Source of the DNA: Sutterellaceae bacterium
Lineage (GTDB): Bacteria > Pseudomonadota > Gammaproteobacteria > Burkholderiales > Burkholderiaceae_F
Direction: 5' to 3'
DNA: 5,553 bases
NCBI GenBank assembly: GCA_030531135.1
Contig: JAUNOJ010000122.1
Span: 1-5,553 of the forward strand
Position 1 is the first letter of the stretch; each line of letters begins with the position of its first letter. Below the pieces are notes generated by a model that worked only from the letters and a program-made list of their open reading frames with translations, searched no databases and was not told the origin of the DNA. The translations under genes were made by a program, and so were the position numbers. Of the stretch, positions 1 to 5,553 are shown piece by piece.

Positions 1-671
1 CTTTGACCCTGTTAAAGCCCTACCGCGATTTCCGTTATTTGGTCGTGTGCGGCTTTTTGTATCAGTGCGGCATTGCGACCGTGATTGCCTTGGCGGCGAT
101 TTACGCATCGTCTGTCATGGGCTTTGGGATGACCGAAACGCTGGTGATGGTGCTTTTGGTCAACATCACGGCTGCCGTCGGCGCTTTTGCCTTCGGCTAT
201 ATCCAAGACCGTTTGGGGCACAAGTTGGCTTTGGCCTTGACGCTTTGCGTTTGGATTTTGATGGTGGCTACGGCTGCTTTTGCCGAAGAAGTGTGGATTT
301 TCTGGATCAGTGCCAACTTGGCAGGGCTTGCCATGGGCTCGAGCCAGTCGGCAGGTCGCGCCATGGTGGGTGTTTTTGCTCCCAAGGAACGTTTGGCACA
401 GTTTTACGGCTTCTGGAACATGGCCTTGTGGTTTTCCGCGATTGTCGGTCCCATGACCTACGGGGCGGTGACGTGGATTACTTCCAACAACCATCGTCTG
501 GCAATTGTTTTTACCGGCATTTTCTTCGTGTTGGGCTTAATCGTCTTGGTGTTTATCAATGTCAAACGCGGTGAAGAAGTCGCTCGTCGGGAAAGTCGAG
601 AGGAACAAGATTCGGACATCGTTAGCGATAATGCGGGTGCATCGTTGGGCAACAGGACATGCATTTCGTGA
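1..671 (+). CDS. MFS transporter, UMF1/Atg22-like, C-terminal half (5' partial)
   Basis: This is the C-terminal part of a 12-helix major facilitator transporter of the inner membrane. The reading frame is open from the left edge, so the true start lies outside the window; the TTG at base 3 is probably an internal leucine codon. Counting from that TTG, about 222 residues show six hydrophobic segments near residues 12-38, 45-67, 73-92, 98-115, 136-160 and 166-186. Motifs include TVIALAAIYAS in the first helix, the MFS loop signature GYIQDRLGHK at 65-74, GSSQSAGRAM at 112-121 and FYGFWNM at 134-140 followed by an IVGP motif. These match my memory of the UMF1 family (TC 2.A.1.24, related to fungal Atg22). 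The last 35 or so residues are charged and hydrophilic, a cytoplasmic tail. The substrate cannot be read from the sequence; bacterial UMF1 members are mostly uncharacterised. MFS membership is near certain, the subfamily likely. Confidence 0.85.
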   Translation, partial: LTLLKPYRDFRYLVVCGFLYQCGIATVIALAAIYASSVMGFGMTETLVMVLLVNITAAVGAFAFGYIQDRLGHKLALALTLCVWILMVATAAFAEEVWIFWISANLAGLAMGSSQSAGRAMVGVFAPKERLAQFYGFWNMALWFSAIVGPMTYGAVTWITSNNHRLAIVFTGIFFVLGLIVLVFINVKRGEEVARRESREEQDSDIVSDNAGASLGNRTCIS

Positions 672-715
672 GACAATAACCTATTGGCAATTTGGATTTT
701 TGAGATAAATCGATC

Positions 716-1885
716 ATGCAAAATTTCACCTACTACAATCCGACCAAATTGATTTTCGGTCAGGCAACGGAAACGCAAATCGGCGCAGAAATGGCGCAGT
801 GGGCAACGGGGACGAAAAAGCTTTTGGTGGTCTACGGCGGAGGTTCGGCCGTGCGCTCGGGGCTTTTGGATCGTGTGACTCAGTCCTGCGAAGCAGCAGG
901 TTTGACGGTCGTCACCAAGGGCGGCGTTCAGCCCAATCCCACGGTGGAATTTGTGCGCGAATGCATTGAAGTTGCTCGCGCCGAGGGGGTGGACGCTCTC
1001 TTGGCCGTGGGTGGCGGCAGTGTGATCGACACCGTCAAGGCCGTTGCCATGGGCGTACCTTACGCGGGCGACGTGTGGGACTTTTACTGCGGCAAAGCGC
1101 ATCCCGAAACGGCTCTGCCCGTCGGTTGCGTGTTGACGATTCCGGCCGCAGGGTCCGAACAGTCCATTCGCACGGTGATCACCAACGGTACGGTCAAGGC
1201 CGGTGCCGGCACCAACGTGATTCGTCCCAAGGTTTCGGTGATCAATCCCGAGCTTTTCTACACCTTGCCGCAAAAGCAGGTTTCTGCCGGCGTGATCGAC
1301 ATGATGAGCCACATCATGGAGCGCTACTTTACCAATACCGAAGGCGTGGACTTTACGAGCGGACAGGCCGAAGCGGCACTGCGCTCGATTATGCGCAATG
1401 CCGTCAAGCTGATGGACAACCAACACGATTACGATGCTTGGGCGCAGATCGGTTTGGCAGGCAGTTTTGCCCACAACGGCTACTACGGTTTGGGTTTTGA
1501 AGAAGACTGGGCATGCCACGGTATGGAACACGCTTTGTCGGGGTGGGATCCGTCGATTACGCACGGCGACGGCTTGGCTGCCATTACTCCGTCTTGGATG
1601 AGCTATGTGTGGGCGGCAAACCCGGAGCGCTTTGATCGCTTTGCCAAAGAAGTCTTTGCGGTGGATACGTCCGTGGGCGACACCGAAAGCCATGTGCAGA
1701 TGGCGGTGGCCAAGTTCAAGGCATTTTTGATGCTGATGAACCTGCCCACGCAAATGTCGCACTTGACCGATAAGGAAATTCCGATCAAGGAAATTGCGGC
1801 GGCTGCCACCAAAAACGGCCCCTTGGGGCACTTCCGTCCCTTGGAAGAAAAGGACGTGGAAGCCATTTTGCGCAGTGCCCTGTAA
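716..1885 (+). CDS. Iron-containing alcohol dehydrogenase (YqhD/BDH type)
   Basis: This is a complete 389-residue cytoplasmic group III (iron-containing) alcohol dehydrogenase, the usual family length (E. coli YqhD is 387). It should interconvert aldehydes or ketones and alcohols with NAD(P)H. The N-terminal nucleotide-binding half carries YGGGS at 40-44 and GGGSVID at 99-105, then PAAGSE at 143-148. The C-terminal helical half carries the four metal ligands expected for the family: Asp195 and His199 in the GVIDMMSH stretch, His272 in GMEHAL and His283 in ITHGDGLA. The YGGGS loop resembles the NADPH-binding loop of YqhD and butanol dehydrogenases, so an NADPH preference is inferred. The His272-His283 spacing is close to clostridial butanol dehydrogenases and shorter than in YqhD or FucO. 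The ATG is preceded only by a weak GAG at 702-704. It follows the transporter by 44 bases and precedes tadA by 18. The physiological substrate is unknown; aldehyde detoxification or fermentative reduction are both plausible. Confidence 0.93.
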   Translation: MQNFTYYNPTKLIFGQATETQIGAEMAQWATGTKKLLVVYGGGSAVRSGLLDRVTQSCEAAGLTVVTKGGVQPNPTVEFVRECIEVARAEGVDALLAVGGGSVIDTVKAVAMGVPYAGDVWDFYCGKAHPETALPVGCVLTIPAAGSEQSIRTVITNGTVKAGAGTNVIRPKVSVINPELFYTLPQKQVSAGVIDMMSHIMERYFTNTEGVDFTSGQAEAALRSIMRNAVKLMDNQHDYDAWAQIGLAGSFAHNGYYGLGFEEDWACHGMEHALSGWDPSITHGDGLAAITPSWMSYVWAANPERFDRFAKEVFAVDTSVGDTESHVQMAVAKFKAFLMLMNLPTQMSHLTDKEIPIKEIAAAATKNGPLGHFRPLEEKDVEAILRSAL

Positions 1886-1893
1886 TTTTCAAA

Positions 1894-1898
1894 AAGGA
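1894..1898 (+). promoter_or_regulatory. Ribosome binding site for the tadA fusion gene
   Basis: AAGGA lies five bases before the ATG at 1904, within the 18-base gap after the alcohol dehydrogenase stop. It supports translation from 1904, and so supports the long form of TadA with its N-terminal extension. Confidence 0.75.
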
Positions 1899-1903
1899 CA
1901 GCA

Positions 1904-2851
1904 ATGACCGATTTAGAGAAAACGGACAATTTCCCTGCGTATTCGCTAGAGACGGCAGCGCACTTCAATCGCTTGTCGCTCAGAAAAGGCGTTTCGCTCG
2001 TGGGTGTGAGTCGCAATCCGCTCGATTTGGACGTTTTCTTTTTAACGGTCAGTTATTTCATCACCAAGGGTGCAACCGAATGCAACTTGGCGCGCGACGA
2101 ATTCTATGTGCGGCTTGAAGATTTCTTGAAGCGTTGGGCCGATTGGCTCAAAACAACGCCCGAAGAAGTCATCGAAGCCATGCGTGCCTGCGGGTGCGTG
2201 GCCATCTACGAAGAAACCGCGAAAGTCGCCATTGCCATTGCCCCCGATGCCGAGGGGCCTGAAAGGGTTGCTCAGGAGTGGTTTGCGCTAGATACGGAAC
2301 GCGTCAAACGCCGTGCGCGTTTAAGAGCGCAATTGCAAGAGCGCAACCGTACGATCAACGCGCCCAAACTCCCGCAACCCGATCCCGAACTCGATCCCAA
2401 GGTGATGGAGGAAGCCATCCGCATGGCCCACGTTGCCAAAGACAAGGGAGAGGTGCCCGTGGGCGCCGTCATCGTCGTTGACGGCAATATTGTGGCCGCG
2501 GCCGGCAATGAAACGATTACGCGCCACGATCCGACGGCGCACGCCGAAATTTTGGCGATTCGCAAAGCGGCGGCAGCTTTGGGCAACGAACGTCTGACGG
2601 GCGCAACGCTTTACGTCACGTTGGAGCCCTGCCCGATGTGTGCCGCAGCCATTGCGCATGCGCGCATTTCTCGCGTGGTGTGGGGCGCAGACGACCCCAA
2701 CTGCGGCGGTATGCGAAGTGCCTTGGACGTGGCTGCCAAAGCGCATATGAATCACCGCGCGGTGCACACGCCCTCGGTCAAACGCGCCGAGTGCGAGGCT
2801 GTTCTCAAAGACTTTTTCCAAGGCAAGCGCCGCGCTCAGAAAGCCAAATAA
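1904..2851 (+). CDS. tadA: tRNA adenosine(34) deaminase TadA with a ~165-residue N-terminal extension
   Basis: The C-terminal part, residues 166-315, is a full TadA: it converts adenosine to inosine at the wobble position of tRNA-Arg(ACG), allowing decoding of CGU, CGC and CGA. Zinc ligands are His213, in the HAE motif with proton-shuttling Glu215, and Cys243 and Cys246 in LEPCPMC. The C-terminal helix with MNHR and LKDFFQGKRR closely resembles E. coli TadA. Ordinary TadA has about 150-170 residues; this protein has 315. Residues 1-165 match nothing I recognise. They hold an amphipathic/hydrophobic stretch around 41-55, a helical region at 63-98, a possible beta-hairpin near 98-113 and a very basic helix at 131-149, then a proline-rich linker at 153-164. 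A start at the internal ATG 2405 is unlikely: an AAGG lies only two bases before it, too close to act as a ribosome binding site, whereas 1904 has a well-placed one. Deaminase function is near certain; the role of the extension is unknown. A minor alternative is another nucleoside deaminase of the same superfamily. Confidence 0.92.
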   Translation: MTDLEKTDNFPAYSLETAAHFNRLSLRKGVSLVGVSRNPLDLDVFFLTVSYFITKGATECNLARDEFYVRLEDFLKRWADWLKTTPEEVIEAMRACGCVAIYEETAKVAIAIAPDAEGPERVAQEWFALDTERVKRRARLRAQLQERNRTINAPKLPQPDPELDPKVMEEAIRMAHVAKDKGEVPVGAVIVVDGNIVAAAGNETITRHDPTAHAEILAIRKAAAALGNERLTGATLYVTLEPCPMCAAAIAHARISRVVWGADDPNCGGMRSALDVAAKAHMNHRAVHTPSVKRAECEAVLKDFFQGKRRAQKAK

Positions 2852-2870
2852 CAAAAAAATCGCATGTTTC

Positions 2871-2876
2871 GGGAGG
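2871..2876 (+). promoter_or_regulatory. Strong ribosome binding site for ldcA
   Basis: GGGAGG ends six bases before the ATG at 2883 and fixes that start. The 31-base gap after tadA also holds a run of seven A residues (2853-2859) but no hairpin that would suggest a terminator, so read-through transcription from tadA is expected. Confidence 0.75.
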
Positions 2877-2882
2877 CCTCGG

Positions 2883-3893
2883 ATGCCGGCCAATGACAAT
2901 TTTCAAGAACTGCCTTTGACGGTGACGCAACCGACGATTTGCGTGACGGCGCCGGCGCGCCTTCCCACGATTTCCGGAACCGATACGGTCGACGAAGATT
3001 TGCTCGAAAAGGGGTTTGAAGCGCTCGAAGACTTGGGCTGGAACGTCGTTGTGACGGAAAACCTCCATACGCTTTATAAGGGCTTTGCGGGCGAGGATGC
3101 GATGCGCGCCCGCAGTCTCATTGCCGCTTTTGAAGACCCGGAAGTCGATGTCGTCTTGGGCGCGCGCGGCGGTTACGGCACAACACGCCTTTTGGATCTT
3201 TTGCCATGGAAAACATTGGCCGAGTCGCCCGCCGTTTTTGTGGGCCTATCGGACTTGACGGCCATTAACCTAGGGTTGATGCGTCACGGGCGCGCGAGTT
3301 GGCAGGGACCCGTGGCAACCTACTTTGCCCGCAACAATGAAGACTGTCGAATGCGCTTTATGCGTGCAATGACATCTCCCGTCTTTGATATCGAGCTTGA
3401 CGTCGCAGGCGACGAATGCGATGTCGAGGGGCAGATTTGGGGCGGCAATCTTTCGATGCTTGTCAGCCTTTTGGGCACCGACTATTTCCCCACGCAAAAG
3501 CAATTTGCCGACGGCATTTTGTACATTGAAGACGTCAATGAACCGGCTTGGCGCATCGAGCGCATGCTCAATCAATTGATTCAGGCAGGCGTCTTGACGC
3601 GCCAACAGGTTTTGATCGTGGGCAGCATGATCGGCCACGATCGTTGGCAGGGCACGGGCAATGCGGCTTTTAAACTCGAAGACGCTCTGGACTATGTACG
3701 GCAAACGACGGGCGTGAAAATTGTCACCGGCTTACCCTTCGGGCACGTGCACGACACCTTGACTTTGCCCGTGGGGGTTAATGGGCGCGTCATGGTGAAA
3801 AACAATCGGTTGCGCATGACTGTGACGGATGCGCCTATCCCGACGGAATATCCCAAAGCCGAAACCGCAAACGCCCCGCTTTGGTGGGTTTAG
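2883..3893 (+). CDS. ldcA: Muramoyltetrapeptide (LD-) carboxypeptidase, peptidase family S66
   Basis: This is a complete 336-residue LD-carboxypeptidase. The family removes the terminal D-alanine from murein tetrapeptides in the cytoplasm, feeding the tripeptide back into peptidoglycan synthesis. The catalytic triad is visible: nucleophile Ser123 in VGLSDLTA, Glu216 in ILYIEDVNE and His288 in GLPFGHVHD. Other S66 landmarks are the N-terminal TAPA at 22-25, ARGGYGTTRLL at 94-104, GQIWGGNLSML at 183-193 and WRIERML at 223-229. The order and wording track E. coli LdcA (about 300 residues) closely; this protein is somewhat longer, mainly through an N-terminal extension of about 15 residues and a C-terminal tail after 315. 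No signal peptide is seen, in line with cytoplasmic recycling. The ATG has a strong Shine-Dalgarno. It lies 31 bases after tadA and ends in an amber stop nine bases before the kinase gene, so it probably belongs to the same transcript. Confidence 0.95.
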   Translation: MPANDNFQELPLTVTQPTICVTAPARLPTISGTDTVDEDLLEKGFEALEDLGWNVVVTENLHTLYKGFAGEDAMRARSLIAAFEDPEVDVVLGARGGYGTTRLLDLLPWKTLAESPAVFVGLSDLTAINLGLMRHGRASWQGPVATYFARNNEDCRMRFMRAMTSPVFDIELDVAGDECDVEGQIWGGNLSMLVSLLGTDYFPTQKQFADGILYIEDVNEPAWRIERMLNQLIQAGVLTRQQVLIVGSMIGHDRWQGTGNAAFKLEDALDYVRQTTGVKIVTGLPFGHVHDTLTLPVGVNGRVMVKNNRLRMTVTDAPIPTEYPKAETANAPLWWV

Positions 3894-3897
3894 GAGA
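3892..3897 (+). promoter_or_regulatory. Ribosome binding site overlapping the ldcA stop; sets the GTG start of the kinase
   Basis: AGGAGA begins inside the TAG stop of ldcA (3891-3893) and ends five bases before the GTG at 3903. This placement supports GTG as the start codon and suggests that ribosomes finishing ldcA can re-initiate on the kinase gene (translational coupling). No start further upstream is possible in this frame, because the ldcA stop codon is in the same frame. Confidence 0.7.
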
Positions 3898-3902
3898 GAA
3901 GT

Positions 3903-5553
3903 GTGAAACTCTTTAACAAAATCAAGCACACGCTTTTGGGCGCAACACAAAACTTGTCTGCGCACGTGTTGGTGGAGCAAATCACATTATCTTTGCGTTT
4001 GCATCCGGTGTCCGTTGCCGGTCAATTTATCGGCGGTCTGGCGATTTGTGCGCGCTTTTGGCACGCGATCAATCGTCCGCTTTTGTTGTGCTGGATGTTG
4101 GTATTGGTAGCTTCCATCTGGGCATGGGAAATGTATCGCCGGCGCTTTGCGGCCGATGCGCACCGCGAAGCCGATATTCGCGATTGGCTCAGAAAATGGA
4201 TGATCAACACCGTCTTTACGGGGCTGGTTTGGGGTTTTGCGGGCGTGGCGTTTTTGATTACGCAGGACGCCATCGACTTAATTGTGTTGGTCAGCGTCAT
4301 CGTGGCCGTGGTCTTTGCTTCGTGGCCGGCGTACTCCTGCTGGATTCCGAGCCTGACGGTGGTGATGTTTTTATCCCTTGCACCCATGACGCTGGCTTTG
4401 GCTGCCGCCTTTGACGTGGGCGCCGTGGCCATGATGAGTATTTTGATCGTGCTTTTGGGCTTTGTGCTTTATTGCGGCCGGCGCCTGAATGAAATCGTGG
4501 TCTTGGCCGTAACGCGAGATGTGCAAAACGAGCGACTCGTGGCAAGATTAAAAAGCGAAAAGGCCTTGGCCGAAAGCCAGAGAAGGGCAACGGCCTTGGC
4601 AAGCGAGCGTCGTGCCAAATTCTTTGCGGGCGCCAATCACGACCTGCGCCAGCCCTTGCAGGCTATGGGCATTTATCTGCAGATTTTGCAGATGTCGGCC
4701 ACCGACGCCAACCGTGAAGTGATCGGACAGTTGGATGCGACGGCCAAAAACATTTCCACGCTCGTCGAGCAGCTTTTGGAAGTAAGCCGCATCGAAACCG
4801 GCAACGTGGAAATCAAAACGGAAGATGTTCGGGTGGATGCGCTTTTCGGCGAACTCGCGGGCGAATTCGCAACCGTTGCCGCAAGCAAAGGTCTTGTTTT
4901 CGTGACGCGCCCCTTGAATGTGACGATTCACACCGATCCCTTGTTGGTCTCGCGCATTTTGCGCAACTTGATCACCAACGCCATTCGTTATACGTCTAAG
5001 CCCGGCGGCAAGATCGTTTTGGCCGCCAGAAAACTCAAAGGCAATCGCATTACGCTGTGCGTGTATGACGAGGGCCCGGGCATTGCACCCGAAGAAAGAA
5101 ACCGCATCTTCGAAGCGTTTTATCGCGGCTCTGCCGGCAAGGGCACGACGGAGGGCTTTGGACTCGGTTTGTCGATCGTGCAAGGTTTGGCGCATCGATT
5201 GGCCATCGGCCTTTCGGTGGGCTCCCGCGTGGGGCGAGGATCCGTATTCCGTCTGGAGTTCGACTCCTTTAAGGGCGAGACGACAACGACGAACGCCACC
5301 GGTTTACCTTTGATTCTCGATTTGGACATGCGCGGCGTCGTGGGTGTTTTGGAAGATAACGACATTGTGCGCAATGCCGTCTCGGCCATTTTAAAGAGCT
5401 GGGGAGCAACGGTGGTGGCCGCACGCGAGCCCAACAAAGAGTTTGTCGATCGTATGATCGAAGAAGGGCAAAACGGCAATCTCGCAGCGCTCGTTTCGGA
5501 CTACAACTTGGGCGACGGGATGAGTACCGGTTTGGAAGTGATCTTTATGGTCA
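3903..5553 (+). CDS. Membrane hybrid sensor histidine kinase/response regulator (3' partial)
   Basis: I translated this frame by hand: 550 codons stay open to the right edge from a GTG start, so the C-terminus is missing. Residues 1-58 form a short cytoplasmic-looking lead. Hydrophobic segments near 59-76, 100-119, 124-141, 148-171 and 173-190 give five likely membrane helices with short loops and no large periplasmic domain. A probable coiled coil at 205-237 links to the kinase core: H-box FAGANHDLRQPLQ with phospho-acceptor His246, N-box RNLITNAIRYT at 354-364 (Asn355, Asn359), G1 DEGPGIAP at 389-396, F-box RIFEAFYRG at 401-409 and G2 GFGLGLS at 418-424. After a linker at 457-475 a receiver domain begins: VGVLEDND at 480-487 supplies the acidic residues and VSDYNL holds phospho-acceptor Asp533; the conserved lysine lies beyond the window. 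It should sense a membrane or cytoplasmic signal and pass phosphate His to Asp. The stimulus and the output partner are not visible. The HDLRQPLQ H-box is typical of proteobacterial hybrid kinases that often sit beside a LuxR-type regulator. Confidence 0.93.
   Translation, partial: MKLFNKIKHTLLGATQNLSAHVLVEQITLSLRLHPVSVAGQFIGGLAICARFWHAINRPLLLCWMLVLVASIWAWEMYRRRFAADAHREADIRDWLRKWMINTVFTGLVWGFAGVAFLITQDAIDLIVLVSVIVAVVFASWPAYSCWIPSLTVVMFLSLAPMTLALAAAFDVGAVAMMSILIVLLGFVLYCGRRLNEIVVLAVTRDVQNERLVARLKSEKALAESQRRATALASERRAKFFAGANHDLRQPLQAMGIYLQILQMSATDANREVIGQLDATAKNISTLVEQLLEVSRIETGNVEIKTEDVRVDALFGELAGEFATVAASKGLVFVTRPLNVTIHTDPLLVSRILRNLITNAIRYTSKPGGKIVLAARKLKGNRITLCVYDEGPGIAPEERNRIFEAFYRGSAGKGTTEGFGLGLSIVQGLAHRLAIGLSVGSRVGRGSVFRLEFDSFKGETTTTNATGLPLILDLDMRGVVGVLEDNDIVRNAVSAILKSWGATVVAAREPNKEFVDRMIEEGQNGNLAALVSDYNLGDGMSTGLEVIFMV

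Noticed and set aside
3..5. TTG at base 3 as the true start of the transporter
   Set aside because: The protein begins right at the C-terminal six-helix half of a 12-helix family, so the gene almost certainly continues to the left of the window.
684..709. Possible promoter before the alcohol dehydrogenase (TTGGCA at 684-689, GATAAA at 704-709)
   Set aside because: The spacer is only 14 bases, the -10 match is four of six, and transcription would start almost at the ATG. A chance AT-rich gap is more likely.
1202..1213. Perfect 12-base palindrome GGTGCCGGCACC
   Set aside because: It lies inside the dehydrogenase coding region and encodes normal residues (Gly-Ala-Gly-Thr); no second copy was noticed, so it is probably chance.
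458..1831. Long 457-codon open frame on the minus strand opposite the alcohol dehydrogenase
   Set aside because: It is the antisense shadow of a well-conserved dehydrogenase. Its translation is rich in His, Arg and Gly with no recognisable domain, as expected from codon bias on the other strand.
2852..2882. Possible terminator in the tadA-ldcA gap (A-run at 2853-2859)
   Set aside because: There is no GC-rich hairpin next to the run, and the run is A rather than T on the plus strand. No minus-strand gene ends here that could use it.
3401..3414. Inverted repeat CGTCGC-AG-GCGACG
   Set aside because: It lies within the ldcA coding region, has a two-base loop and is not followed by a T-run, so it does not look like a terminator or operator.
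4548..5195. 215-codon minus-strand open frame opposite the kinase
   Set aside because: The plus strand encodes all histidine-kinase boxes through this stretch, and the minus-strand product shows no family features.

Overview
This 5,553-base window is gene-dense and reads entirely on the plus strand. It holds five protein genes in one direction, with gaps of only 44, 18, 31 and 9 bases. The base composition is moderately GC-rich and leucine is often encoded by TTG. Protein features (a YqhD/BDH-type alcohol dehydrogenase, a TadA deaminase, a Gram-negative-type LdcA, and a hybrid kinase with an HDLRQPLQ H-box) point to a proteobacterium. My best guess is a betaproteobacterium of the Burkholderiales/Sutterellaceae kind, but this rests on general impression, not a search.

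Layout. Bases 1-671 hold the C-terminal half of an MFS transporter of the UMF1 (Atg22-like) type, cut by the window edge. Bases 716-1885 hold a complete iron-containing, probably NADPH-dependent alcohol/aldehyde oxidoreductase. Bases 1904-2851 hold the tRNA adenosine-34 deaminase TadA, carrying an extra N-terminal region of about 165 residues. Bases 2883-3893 hold a complete LD-carboxypeptidase (peptidase family S66) for murein recycling. Bases 3903-5553 hold a membrane-bound hybrid sensor histidine kinase that starts with GTG and runs off the right edge inside its receiver domain.

The tight spacing and the Shine-Dalgarno sequences before the last three genes suggest co-transcription of at least tadA, ldcA and the kinase, perhaps all five genes. 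The functions are mixed: transport, aldehyde/alcohol redox, tRNA editing, cell-wall recycling and signalling. This looks more like a packed housekeeping stretch than a dedicated pathway. I saw no RNA gene, CRISPR array, insertion sequence or convincing terminator. No stretch over 300 bases lacks a gene. The two points most worth a second look are the uncharacterised N-terminal extension of TadA and the GTG-started kinase, which lies in frame with ldcA behind a single amber stop. I do not see a clear new biological system.
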